Source: Erysipelotrichaceae bacterium (GTDB lineage: Bacteria > Bacillota_I > Bacilli_A > Erysipelotrichales > Erysipelotrichaceae). From it: DNA of 64,000 nt. A program made the translations under genes and the position numbers. Location of the stretch: the NCBI GenBank assembly GCA_022767445.1, contig JALENJ010000003.1, positions 1-64,000 of the forward strand, read 5' to 3'. Each line of letters begins with the position of its first letter. Within the stretch, counting starts at the first letter, position 1. Below, piece by piece: positions 29,997 to 38,028 of the stretch. Under the pieces are notes generated by a model that was not told the DNA's origin, ran no database searches, and was given only the letters and a program-made list of their open reading frames with translations.

Positions 29997-30920
29997 TTAC
30001 TTGATATTTAAAACATGTTCCTTTGCATGAATTAAATCAGTAATCATATGACAATATGGTGTAGGAATACCAAGTTGATCACCCTTCTTAGCTACTGCAC
30101 CGTTGATGTAGTCAATCTCAGTGAGACGATGATTTTGAACTAAGTCTTGATGCATAGATGGATAATGTGCTGCAGCTGCTACTGATGTCTTCATGACATA
30201 CTCTTTAATTGATTGTTCATCAAGTTTAACACCAGTCGCTTCACCGACTAATACAAATTCATGAATGATTGTATCTACGATACGAATCGCTTCCTCACTT
30301 GCGAAGAATTCACCGATTGTGCAATCTTCTAATGCACATGTAGAGTTCATTGTACCGTTTACACATGCCTTACGCCAGATAGATGGTAATACATCTTCAT
30401 CATAAGTTACATTTAATTCTGCTTGGTTGAGAACATCAACAATCTTCTTAGCAGCTTCTTCACCACTCTTATCGATGGATTGTAAGTTTACAGAACCTTT
30501 ACCAATTAACTTAGCTACACCTGGTCCTTTTAAGCCAGCTGTCCAAACAGTAACACCCATTAAGATATTCTTTTCTGGGATATATTGTTTAATAACATCT
30601 TCATGTCCAAGTCCATTGAGTAAGCATAATACTTTGGTATTTTTACCAATAATCTGCTTAATGTTTTGTAACATGGATGGTAGTTGCATAGCCTTTGTAA
30701 ATAAGATAATTAGCTCTGCTTCTTTAGTAGCTTCTGTTGGTTCCATGATTGTCATCTTGATACAATCTTCTTTATCACCAACAATCTTTAAACCATCGTT
30801 CTTAATAGCGTTGATATGATCTTTCCACATATCTAATAAGATAACTTCATTTCCTGCTTTGTGTAATTGATAGCCAAAACGGCATCCCATAGCACCTGCG
30901 CCTGCAATATAAATAAACAT
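29997..30920 (-). CDS. ketopantoate reductase family protein (2-dehydropantoate 2-reductase)
   Basis: 307-aa NAD(P)H-dependent reductase of the PanE/ApbA family. The Rossmann loop is G-A-G-A-M-G near residue 7, followed by L-x-N-G-L-G-H-E-D and the C-terminal helical domain with K-A-C-V-N-G-T-M-N-S (Lys/Asn substrate contacts). PanE reduces ketopantoate to pantoate in coenzyme A synthesis. Many paralogues act on other 2-keto acids, so substrate is not certain. It lies 12 nt downstream of the PTS-IIC-like gene, suggesting joint expression. Confidence 0.82.
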   Translation of the reverse strand: MFIYIAGAGAMGCRFGYQLHKAGNEVILLDMWKDHINAIKNDGLKIVGDKEDCIKMTIMEPTEATKEAELIILFTKAMQLPSMLQNIKQIIGKNTKVLCLLNGLGHEDVIKQYIPEKNILMGVTVWTAGLKGPGVAKLIGKGSVNLQSIDKSGEEAAKKIVDVLNQAELNVTYDEDVLPSIWRKACVNGTMNSTCALEDCTIGEFFASEEAIRIVDTIIHEFVLVGEATGVKLDEQSIKEYVMKTSVAAAAHYPSMHQDLVQNHRLTEIDYINGAVAKKGDQLGIPTPYCHMITDLIHAKEHVLNIK

Positions 30921-30932
30921 TATTTTTTTCTC

Positions 30933-31872
30933 CTATCCTTTGAATGTAAAGATTTCTTTCTTGTATAGATGTAATACATCACAACATACTTTATTTACGA
31001 TAAATGCGACAACAAATGGAACTACAATCCAGCTCAATAATATGATTACAATGTTGATATTACCAGCATTGAGAGCTGCTAATGGTGATACAAGTCCTAC
31101 AAAACCAAATCCTGCAGATGCTGGAGTTCCGACCATCTGGAAGATAAGAACACTTAAGGAACTGATCGTAGCTGTAATCATAACTGGAAGTCCAATAATT
31201 GGATGTGTTAAGAAGTTAGGAATCATCATCTTCATTGCGCCTAGTCCAATCGCAACTGTAGAAAGTGGACTGATAATGATAATTGAGAATGACATCGCAA
31301 TTAGAATACTCATTAAGAATGGTTGTAATGTTGTAAATGTGTTAATTCCTTGACTAATTAAAGCAGTAATCATGGATACATATGGAAGTGTTAATGTACC
31401 AATGTGACCAACACCTGTACCAACGATAATTGGTAGTAATACTAAGTTCAATGAACCGAGTTTTGCACTGATGAGACGAACAACTAGAATTGCGATAGCA
31501 GCCGTTAACATTGTGTTGATAACATCACCAATACCGGCAAGTTGGAAAATGTTAGCTGTATTTCCATTTAACGTTACTTCGACATACTTCCAAGCTCCTG
31601 ATCCAATAAAGGCAGCTCCACCAACACAGGATGATTGAATTGGATTTAGCTTGAACTGCATGGAAATCAAGTAACCAGCCATGATTGGTGTAAAGAATTG
31701 GAATACTTGTACGATGTGTAACCAGTTGGCAAATAATGGATTTGACGCAAATTGTTTAAAGAATGTTGCTAGAATAGCATTTGGAATCAACGCAACGACA
31801 ATAGCGATTGTTGCGCCATTAAGAATCTTCAATATAAAAGATCCTATCGTTTTTTTTATCTTTTTCAGACAT
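30933..31872 (-). CDS. PTS-IIC/PfoR-like membrane permease, likely frameshifted near its start
   Basis: Polytopic membrane protein of the PTS_EIIC_2 (PfoR-like) group, about 300-313 aa with eight or more hydrophobic segments. The open frame begins at TTG 31832. The only good SD (AAGGGGGG) and an ATG lie upstream at 31872, in another frame: that ATG encodes M-S-E-K-D-K-K and then meets a run of eight A (31850-31857). With seven A it would continue directly into T-I-G-S-F-I-L-K-I-L-N-G. So the gene carries a one-base insertion, uses slippage, or starts internally at TTG. No EIIA/EIIB is nearby. Confidence 0.75.
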
Positions 31873-32075
31873 AAAATATTTCCCCCCTTCTATATAAATT
31901 ATATGAATAGTAATCACATGATCTTGCCAGTCAACAACATGTGATTATTTTTACTACATAAAGCATAGCCTCTAATTTTATGTCAAACAAGATATATTAT
32001 CTAAAAACAAGAAAATAAGTTTCATAAAGATAACGAAGTTACTAAACAAGAAATAAAATGTAAAAAAAATCTACG

Positions 32076-32100
32076 AGAAAAAGAATCCCATTTGGGATTC
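32076..32100 (-). terminator. terminator of the rpmH-rnpA-yidC-jag operon
   Basis: Stem GAATCCCA/TGGGATTC-type hairpin (32083-32100) followed on the minus strand by TTTTTCTC, 23 nt after the jag stop. The 31873-32075 stretch beyond it holds only the upstream region of the PTS-like gene. Confidence 0.85.
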
Positions 32101-32122
32101 TTACAGTATACAGATGTACTGA

Positions 32123-32764
32123 TTATTCAGACATGTTAGGAATTTCTTCCTGTGGTTCATCAGCTACGTAGCGAATGCAGAGATGACGGAAGGAACCTTC
32201 TCCCTCTGAATCTGTCTTGATGTTATGCCACTCACTCAATGTCTTGTGGATGACTTTTCTTTCATCATTTGGCATTGGATCTAGTTCTACATCTACTTTA
32301 GAACGTTGTACTTGTTTCGCAATACGCTTAGCCATTGAACGAATCTTATAGTATCTTTCTTCTTTATAGTGATTGATATCGATGAGAACATCAATACGCT
32401 TATCAAATTCAGAGTTTACAGCAGCACGTAATACGGTATTAAATGCGGCTAAAGTCTTACCCATCTTACCGATTAAGATAGCGTTGTTGTCAGAATTGAG
32501 GTTGATTGTAAAGCTATCATTTAACTCCTCTAAAGCAACTTCAATATCCAAGTCGATATTTGTAAAGAAGTCACCTAAATAATCGAAGATGAATTCTTTT
32601 ACATCATCTAATGTATATACTTTAGCAGTAACAGAATCACTGATTCCAAGTAAATCCTTCTTTTCTTCAATCACTTTATATTCAAGCTCATTCATAGAAA
32701 CACCTTTTTCTTCGGCGGCATTTTGTAGAAGCTCATCTAGTGATTTAGCTGTATATACCTGCAT
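32123..32764 (-). CDS. jag: RNA-binding protein Jag/KhpB
   Basis: Jag (KhpB, SpoIIIJ-associated), 213 aa: N-terminal Jag domain (M-Q-V-Y-T-A-K-S-L-D-E-L...V-I-E-E-K-K-D-L-L-G), a KH-II domain (G-K-M-G-K-T-L-A-A-F-N) and a C-terminal R3H domain (D-E-R-K-V-I-H-K-T-L). It is an RNA chaperone-like regulator of envelope and division genes. Overlaps yidC by 1 nt. Confidence 0.94.
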   Translation of the reverse strand: MQVYTAKSLDELLQNAAEEKGVSMNELEYKVIEEKKDLLGISDSVTAKVYTLDDVKEFIFDYLGDFFTNIDLDIEVALEELNDSFTINLNSDNNAILIGKMGKTLAAFNTVLRAAVNSEFDKRIDVLIDINHYKEERYYKIRSMAKRIAKQVQRSKVDVELDPMPNDERKVIHKTLSEWHNIKTDSEGEGSFRHLCIRYVADEPQEEIPNMSE

Positions 32765-33672
32765 TATCTCAAGCCTTCTTTCTCTGCGTTCTTGTTGATA
32801 ATATTCTGAACAATTAATGTCTTGATAATATCTACGATATTACGGATGAACCAGAATAGAGACATACCTGATTGCCACATCAAACCAAAGATCAATACCA
32901 TACCAATCATATATACCTGCATCATTGTATTCTGATTATTTGTAGGTTCAGGTTTACGATGATGTTTCGCAGCGTCTGCAGCAGCCTTCTTCTTTTGGAA
33001 GTAGATAGGTAACAACACAAGTCCTACCTGTGTAACAGCCATCAATAAGAATAAGATGATGTATGGTAATCCACCAACATTACCAGTGAATAACATACGG
33101 AATCCATCAGAAGGTCTAACCTGTAGGTTCATACCTAAGAATGTACCATTTACAACAGATTCAGCACGTTGAATTGCCATATACATTGCCATAATAACTG
33201 GTAGCTGGATAAACTGTATCAACATCATGGAACCAGGATTGACATTGTACTTCTTCATCAACTGTTGTTGTTCTTGAGCCATGCGCATTCTTGAAGCTTG
33301 ATCATCACGACCTTCATACTTGCGTTGAATTTTATTCAACTCTGGTTGAATCATCTGCATTCTTTGCATACCCATTTGGGAATTCAAAGTTAAGGCAGCG
33401 AGTGTACCATTGACAACTACAGTAACAAACGCAATTGCACCACCAACAGTTAATACAGGTGCTAAGTGATTTAATAGCCAGCTAATAGGCCAAACAAATA
33501 AAGCACTAAACCAGTTTTCAGACTGGAAGATATCACCAAAAGTAGTAGCGTTAGAAATTAAAATAATGTTTCCATTCGCATCTTTTGGTACCGTACAACC
33601 AGTTGCAGTTACAACGATTGTAACGATTGCCATCAAGGCAAGAATTTTTTTTGTACGAGGGGTAAATTTCAT
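32764..33672 (-). CDS. yidC: membrane protein insertase YidC (lipoprotein type)
   Basis: YidC/OxaA/SpoIIIJ insertase, 302 aa. It has a lipoprotein signal with lipobox T-A-T-G-C (Cys26), then five membrane helices including the L-M-K-K-Y-N-V-N-P-G and M-Q-x-x-x-P-E-x-x-x-I-Q-x-K-Y cytoplasmic hairpin that receives substrates. The 60K-Oxa fold and the rnpA-yidC-jag order are standard. Confidence 0.96.
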   Translation of the reverse strand: MKFTPRTKKILALMAIVTIVVTATGCTVPKDANGNIILISNATTFGDIFQSENWFSALFVWPISWLLNHLAPVLTVGGAIAFVTVVVNGTLAALTLNSQMGMQRMQMIQPELNKIQRKYEGRDDQASRMRMAQEQQQLMKKYNVNPGSMMLIQFIQLPVIMAMYMAIQRAESVVNGTFLGMNLQVRPSDGFRMLFTGNVGGLPYIILFLLMAVTQVGLVLLPIYFQKKKAAADAAKHHRKPEPTNNQNTMMQVYMIGMVLIFGLMWQSGMSLFWFIRNIVDIIKTLIVQNIINKNAEKEGLR

Positions 33673-33692
33673 ATTTTCTCCTTATATGTGAA

Positions 33693-34025
33693 CTACTTAA
33701 TTTTAGCCTTTATTAGTAGTTTTTCCAAGTTATTTTTATTATCTGCATAGCTTTGTGAAGGATAATCAAAACGAACAATCAAAACAAAGTCAAAATCAGT
33801 ATTTTTAAAATCAATCAATTCTTGGCACATCATACGTACTTGACGTTTATATAAGTTTCGATGTACTGCATTTCCTAACTTTTTGGAAACAGATATTCCA
33901 ATCCGAGCTTCCTCCTCAACCTTTGGTTGAAAGTACAGTACAAATGATTGATTTACTACTTTTTTTCCTTTTTTGATTAGCGTTTGAAAATCTTCCGCTT
34001 TCTTAACACGATTTTTAACTTTCAT
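33693..34025 (-). CDS. rnpA: ribonuclease P protein component
   Basis: Protein subunit of RNase P, 110 aa, aiding 5' maturation of tRNAs. It contains the family RNR motif in G-N-A-V-H-R-N-L-Y-K-R-Q-V-R, the early F-x-x-L-I-K-K-G-K-K and F-V-L-I-V-R. It follows rpmH, separated by a terminator-like hairpin. Confidence 0.96.
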   Translation of the reverse strand: MKVKNRVKKAEDFQTLIKKGKKVVNQSFVLYFQPKVEEEARIGISVSKKLGNAVHRNLYKRQVRMMCQELIDFKNTDFDFVLIVRFDYPSQSYADNKNNLEKLLIKAKIK

Positions 34026-34044
34026 CTAGAACCTCTACAGTAAG

Positions 34045-34069
34045 AAAAAACCACCATTGGTGGTTTTTT
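34045..34069 (-). terminator. attenuator hairpin between rpmH and rnpA
   Basis: Perfect stem AAAAAACCACC/GGTGGTTTTTT with a 3-nt loop; minus-strand transcripts run into TTTTTTC. It overlaps the rpmH stop codon. It would reduce read-through so that L34 is made in excess over RnpA. Confidence 0.8.
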
Positions 34070-34202
34070 AAGCAGATAAGACCTTTCTTCCCTTAGCTCT
34101 ACGTCTGTTGATAACTTTACGTCCACCTACAGTAGCCATACGGGCTCTAAAGCCATGTGTAGCTTTACTCTTTTTCTTGCTTGGTTGGTATGTTCTCTTC
34201 AT
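34068..34202 (-). CDS. rpmH: 50S ribosomal protein L34
   Basis: L34, 44 aa, highly basic. It begins M-K-R-T-Y-Q-P-S-K and contains H-G-F-R-A-R-M-A-T[15 protein letters not shown]. ATG 34202 has a strong SD GGAGGT. It is first in rpmH-rnpA-yidC-jag. Unusually the operon points toward oriC rather than away from it. Confidence 0.98.
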   Translation of the reverse strand: MKRTYQPSKKKSKATHGFRARMATVGGRKVINRRRAKGRKVLSA

Positions 34203-34246
34203 TCATGCCACCTCCAATTACTCTTTTTTTGAACATATGCTCTAAA

Positions 34247-34275
34247 ATAATACTTTTTGAAGAATGAAATGTCAA
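34247..34275 (-). promoter_or_regulatory. strong rpmH promoter
   Basis: Minus-strand TTGACA (34270-34275), 17-bp spacer, TATTAT (34247-34252), about 45 nt before rpmH. Confidence 0.8.
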
Positions 34276-34377
34276 TGAATACTATGAAATTCGTGAAAAT
34301 ATTCTGAGTTGATGTTGATATTATCATAATGAAATAAAAGGAGAAATATTCCATTTCATGAATGTAAACTACTATGA

Positions 34378-34520
34378 AAACTGTATTATGGATATGAGAA
34401 AGAATTTAAATCATTCGAAGAGTTTACAGCTGCAGTAGAAGAATATATCGATTATTATAACAATAGAAGAATTCAGGCAAAAACAAAATGGATGACACCT
34501 GTGCAATACAGGATGGCATC
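34378..34520 (+). pseudogene. IS3-family transposase C-terminal remnant
   Basis: Frame 34384 onward encodes Y-Y-G-Y-E-K-E-F-K-S-F...V-E-E-Y-I-D-Y-Y-N-N-R-R-I-Q-A-K-T-K-W-M-T-P-V-Q-Y-R, the typical C-terminus of IS3/IS150-like integrase-fold transposases, including the final Y-N-x-x-R-x-Q region. A stop at 34375 cuts it off from any N-terminal part, and the rest of the element is missing. The reading frame continues without homology to 34614. It marks a former insertion next to rpmH and just upstream of peptide copy 2. Confidence 0.8.
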
Positions 34521-34619
34521 CATGTGTTCAGTCCAGTTCAAATATGTGTCCAGGATTCTGGCTACATATCATATTTACAGTATCTTTGGTATATCTTTCT
34601 TTTTTGAAAATTAAAAGGC

Positions 34620-34647
34620 TTGTATTTTGAAACAAAACATATATGAT
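34620..34647 (+). promoter_or_regulatory. promoter of peptide copy 2
   Basis: TTGTAT (34620-34625), 16-bp spacer, TATGAT (34642-34647), 36 nt before the 18-aa ORF. The same -35 word TTGTAT is used at copy 1. Confidence 0.55.
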
Positions 34648-34683
34648 GAGCTTATAAAGGAAATGCATTGGAGGATACATTGT

Positions 34684-34740
34684 ATGAAAGAGTATGATGT
34701 TCACCATCTATGTGTTGCAAGGTATAAGACCGGCATTTAG
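34684..34740 (+). CDS. 18-aa conserved peptide, copy 2 (MKEYDVHHLCVARYKTGI)
   Basis: ATG 34684 with SD TTGGAGGA about 10 nt upstream; TAG stop at 34738. It is the closest relative of copy 1: the last 29 bases before the final stop base are identical, and the other changes are third-base or conservative. The cassette is followed after 71 nt by the 210-codon lipoprotein frame, although that gene may initiate further downstream. Same possible roles as copy 1. Confidence 0.6.
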   Translation: MKEYDVHHLCVARYKTGI

Positions 34741-34811
34741 TTTTCTCTTTATTATTTCAACTGGTTAAGAGACAAAGGAAAATTTTTTACAATAACATTA
34801 CAATTGTATTC

Positions 34812-35444
34812 ATGGGTAGTAATTTAATAGTTAATTTTGCAAATGATAATGATGAACAAAGTCAACCAGATGATCCAGTTATACATCATATAAAACGTTA
34901 TACCGCGGTTGGGGGTGGGATATTGATTAAATTGGTTATTATACTGTTTTGTGCAATATTATCTTCATGCAACATAGATAGTAAAAAAACGACTTCAGTA
35001 AATCAGTCGGATAAGATAGAGTATTTTTCCTCAGATTCTATTGACACATATACTTTTAAATATTCTAATGAGTCTAATTTTAAAGGAATAGAGATAGTAT
35101 ATGCAGAATGTGATAGTGGAATGCTTATCGAGAAAGAAAGCCATGTTTTTGAATTAAATAATAACAGTATACTGAAGATGGTAGTGTCAAATACAGATGT
35201 TGATATTTACTATTCTATGGAAAACGATTCTGAAAAACATATCCAATTTTTATCATCATTAGACTATACGGAAAATCAAGAAATCTCATATACACTAAAA
35301 CAAGATAGGGAGTTAACATTAGGGGATGTTTTGTTATATTTAGATGCTAGGGATATGACATCTATACAATCGGAAGTTTATAATGATTGGAAAAATTTTG
35401 AGGGATTTAATGCGAGAGCGGTGATTCTTAGATTTACTAAGTAA
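34812..35444 (+). CDS. putative lipoprotein, uncertain start
   Basis: Unrecognised protein. The open frame from ATG 34812 gives 210 aa. A better start is TTG 34923: it follows GGGGGTGGG and yields M-I-K-L-V-I-I-L-F-C-A-I-L-S-S-C, an ideal lipoprotein signal with the lipid-bearing Cys at 16, for a 173-aa protein. ATG 34812 has no SD and would place about 40 polar residues before the signal. The mature part is Ser/Asp/Glu-rich, probably beta-rich, with no known domain. It lies downstream of peptide copy 2. Confidence 0.6.
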   Translation: MGSNLIVNFANDNDEQSQPDDPVIHHIKRYTAVGGGILIKLVIILFCAILSSCNIDSKKTTSVNQSDKIEYFSSDSIDTYTFKYSNESNFKGIEIVYAECDSGMLIEKESHVFELNNNSILKMVVSNTDVDIYYSMENDSEKHIQFLSSLDYTENQEISYTLKQDRELTLGDVLLYLDARDMTSIQSEVYNDWKNFEGFNARAVILRFTK

Positions 35445-35510
35445 ATATAATATCTAAATTGCAATAATAAGTTGAACATCATTAGTGAATCATCCTTTAA
35501 GCAGTAAAAG

Positions 35511-35570
35511 AAAAGAGGTTGTAAATGAAGTAAATCTATGAGATTTACATAAACATTACGACCTCTTTTA
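35511..35570. terminator. large hairpin terminator, probably bidirectional
   Basis: Outer stem AAAAGAGGT...ACCTCTTTT (35511-35569) with an inner hairpin GTAAATC/GATTTAC (35530-35548). It lies between the convergent lipoprotein gene and the VanY-like gene, and has T-runs in both directions. Confidence 0.7.
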
Positions 35571-35589
35571 GTTTTGTATGATTCTTGTT

Positions 35590-36375
35590 TTATTTTGTGA
35601 CTTGGAAGAATTCTTCAAATGTTAAATCTGTTCCACCTTGTTCATACATCGCTGTTGAAACATCTGTTCCTACAAAGCGATAATGCCATGGCATATATGC
35701 ATATCCTGTAATACTTTGTTTATTTTCTGGATAGCGTAGGATAAAGCCATAAGTATGTGCGTTGGCGTATAACCATTGTCCTGCTGGTGTATTTGCGAAA
35801 TCTGTAGAGCTTGTACCAGTAGGTGTATCTGTAAAATCTAGGGCAAGACCTGTTTGGTTTTCGCTGTATCCTGCTTTTGCGGTTGTTTCCTCTGCTTGGC
35901 TTTCACCTAAACGACTTACACGATCTTCGTAAAGTGTCTGTTGTTCATCATAGGAGCGATATCCAGCAGTCACATATAGCTTAATTCCAGCCGCATCTGC
36001 TGCCGCAATCATGGACTTAGCCGCATCACCTGCATCCTGACGAATCTGAATGACATCGACAGTACTTTGCAGATATGGTGTTGCTAGGTTTGTTGGGACA
36101 AAGTCACGTGATAATGAATGTTGCTTATCAACAAGAACTGTAACGCTATTTGGGTCGGTTAGGTTAGAAGGTAGTGCTGAAGCAGATGGCTCTGGACTAG
36201 CTTCTGTATTAGATGAGGCGGTTGTATCAGTTGTTGTAGGTTGTTTTCTGATTAGTTCTGGATGGCTATTCACGTATACTGCTACACAGAATACACATAC
36301 AGATATCACTAATAAGAATTTTAATAGTGTAGTAACACTAAAAAATTTATTTTTTATTTTTCTATCGTTTTCCAT
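35590..36375 (-). CDS. VanY-like D,D-carboxypeptidase family protein, probable pseudoenzyme (paralogue 1)
   Basis: 261 aa from ATG 36375 (SD AAAGGAAA). The longer frame adds 78 residues without SD. One N-terminal membrane helix (about 14-34), a Thr/Ser/Pro-rich linker (45-75), then a peptidase M15B/VanY fold (T-A-G-Y-R-S-Y-D-E-Q). The zinc motif S-x-H-x-x-G-x-A-x-D reads S-E-N-Q-T-G-L-A-L-D: Asn173 replaces the His, while Asp180 and His231 (W-H-Y-R) remain. The catalytic Glu of E-P-W-H is Met228. Likely inactive or altered; it may bind peptidoglycan. Related to the protein at 52934. Confidence 0.8.
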   Translation of the reverse strand: MENDRKIKNKFFSVTTLLKFLLVISVCVFCVAVYVNSHPELIRKQPTTTDTTASSNTEASPEPSASALPSNLTDPNSVTVLVDKQHSLSRDFVPTNLATPYLQSTVDVIQIRQDAGDAAKSMIAAADAAGIKLYVTAGYRSYDEQQTLYEDRVSRLGESQAEETTAKAGYSENQTGLALDFTDTPTGTSSTDFANTPAGQWLYANAHTYGFILRYPENKQSITGYAYMPWHYRFVGTDVSTAMYEQGGTDLTFEEFFQVTK

Positions 36376-36435
36376 AACATTTCCTTTATATATAATGCAA
36401 AAGTATTTTAACATATAACAAAAATTTGGTAAATT

Positions 36436-36465
36436 TTGAACATTGTTCACGACTTCTTGTATAAT
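36436..36465 (+). promoter_or_regulatory. promoter of the pth operon
   Basis: TTGAAC (36436-36441), 18-bp spacer, TATAAT (36460-36465), 26 nt upstream of the start at 36491. Divergent from the VanY-like gene. Confidence 0.65.
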
Positions 36466-36490
36466 GATAGCGAGATTAGGAGAACAAAAT

Positions 36491-37357
36491 ATGAATCCAA
36501 GAAATTTTTTAACAATCGCAATGTATGTTGTGATGGCATATCTGATTATACGTATGTTTCTATCCTCTAAAAGAAACGGAAAGAATCGTTTGATTATTGA
36601 TGCGGTCAAGAATCTTGAAGATAAAGAAGTTTACTTCGCAAAAGTGGATGAATTGATTCATCAAATCAATGATCCTGAGTTTGTAAACAAGGGAATTGTT
36701 TTGAAGCTTTGGGGACTTGCATATCACAATGATGTAGATAGCTTTGAAGAGGTATTAAATACTTTAGATGTCAAAGCATTAATTGAAGATAAGAAGGGTG
36801 TTGTATCTATCGATATCAATGAGGATTCCTTCTTCTATCTATATCTAGCAATTCCAAATATGTTACATCATATTGGCAGAGATGATTTACGTACAGTATT
36901 ACGTACGAAGATGAGTGAGTATGATACTTTACTTGATAAACAGATGTCCAAAGAATTATCTGCACAGTTTGATAAGTTCTATGATGGACAAGATGATCGT
37001 GGTCAAGTATTCTATGAAAGCTTGATGGAAGGTGAATATGAAGGATATATCTATTCCAAGACAATGATCAGTATCTACAAGAACCTAGCCAATGCGGTGT
37101 TGTACAAGATTTATCAAGATCAGGCTAAGTTTGATCAACTAGAAGAGATGAAGCCTATGCTTGAAAATTTCAATCAATCTAACGTTGGAAGAAGATGGGT
37201 TCGTAATCTGGATATTCAATTGGATAGTGATGATGATCATCATAACGAAGATGACAAACAAGATGATACACAAGAACCATCGCAAGAAAATCTATCCGAA
37301 ACAATGGTATTAGAGAAACTTACGGATGCGGATACGAAAGAGGACACAAAAGAATGA
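36491..37357 (+). CDS. membrane-anchored hypothetical protein upstream of pth
   Basis: 288 aa from ATG 36491 (SD TTAGGAG; the longer frame at 36443 begins inside the promoter). Residues 4-24 form one membrane helix, followed by a short basic stretch and a mostly helical, acidic cytoplasmic domain. The last 40 residues are an Asp/Glu/His/Gln-rich tail. No recognised family or catalytic motif. Its stop overlaps the pth start by 4 nt, so the two are co-translated. Function unknown. Confidence 0.8.
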   Translation: MNPRNFLTIAMYVVMAYLIIRMFLSSKRNGKNRLIIDAVKNLEDKEVYFAKVDELIHQINDPEFVNKGIVLKLWGLAYHNDVDSFEEVLNTLDVKALIEDKKGVVSIDINEDSFFYLYLAIPNMLHHIGRDDLRTVLRTKMSEYDTLLDKQMSKELSAQFDKFYDGQDDRGQVFYESLMEGEYEGYIYSKTMISIYKNLANAVLYKIYQDQAKFDQLEEMKPMLENFNQSNVGRRWVRNLDIQLDSDDDHHNEDDKQDDTQEPSQENLSETMVLEKLTDADTKEDTKE

Positions 37358-37935
37358 AGTTAATTGCTGGATTAGGTAACCCTGGCAAGGAATATGAAAA
37401 GACTAGACATAACTGTGGATTTCTTGCGATTGATGCACTCGCAAAGAATCTAAATTTATCCATCACATCCCAGAAGTTTGATGCGCTTATCGCAACGACG
37501 CATATCAATGGAGAAGCTGTGATGTTGATGAAGCCGTTAACATACATGAACGCTTCTGGTAGTGCTGTATCTCAGGCTGTTAAGTTTTATAAGATTCAAC
37601 CTGAGGATATTCTTGTCTTGCATGATGATATGGATTTACCAGTTGGGTCATTGCGAATTCGTAAGAATGGATCTGGTGGTGGTCAAAAGGGTATGAAGTC
37701 TATTATCAGTTCTTTGGGTACGGATCAGATTGCGCGAATTCGTATTGGTGTTGGTCATAGTGAAGTTGGTAATCATGATGTGGTTCCTGATTGGGTGTTA
37801 TCACCTGTATCCAAACAGGAAAAGGGAACCTTTGATGAAAGTATTGCACAGGCCGCAAAAGCTGCGGAAGCTTGGGTGAGTGAGCCGATGGAAATCGTTA
37901 TGTCCAAATACAACATAAAGAAGAAAAATAAGTAA
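37354..37935 (+). CDS. pth: peptidyl-tRNA hydrolase
   Basis: Pth releases peptides from prematurely dropped peptidyl-tRNAs. The 193 aa contain G-L-G-N-P-G-x-x-Y-x-x-T-R-H-N (catalytic His near residue 20), M-K-P-L-T-Y-M-N-x-S-G, and H-D-D-M-D-L-P-x-G. Upstream of mfd as in Bacillus. An intrinsic terminator follows (37937-37960). Confidence 0.97.
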   Translation: MKLIAGLGNPGKEYEKTRHNCGFLAIDALAKNLNLSITSQKFDALIATTHINGEAVMLMKPLTYMNASGSAVSQAVKFYKIQPEDILVLHDDMDLPVGSLRIRKNGSGGGQKGMKSIISSLGTDQIARIRIGVGHSEVGNHDVVPDWVLSPVSKQEKGTFDESIAQAAKAAEAWVSEPMEIVMSKYNIKKKNK

Positions 37936-37936
37936 G

Positions 37937-37960
37937 CTGCTATCGATTGATAGCAGTTTT
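37937..37960 (+). terminator. pth terminator
   Basis: Stem CTGCTATC/GATAGCAG with a short ATTG-like loop (37937-37956), followed by TTTT. Confidence 0.8.
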
Positions 37961-37984
37961 CTCACTGTAGAATCAAGAAACGTA

Positions 37985-37990
37985 TATAAT
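37985..37990 (+). promoter_or_regulatory. -10 of the mfd promoter
   Basis: TATAAT at 37985-37990, just after the pth terminator. The predicted transcript starts near 37997, almost at the SD (38000-38006), so the leader is very short. Confidence 0.6.
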
Positions 37991-38028
37991 AGTATCGCTA
38001 AAGGAGAATACATATCGAACACAATAAA

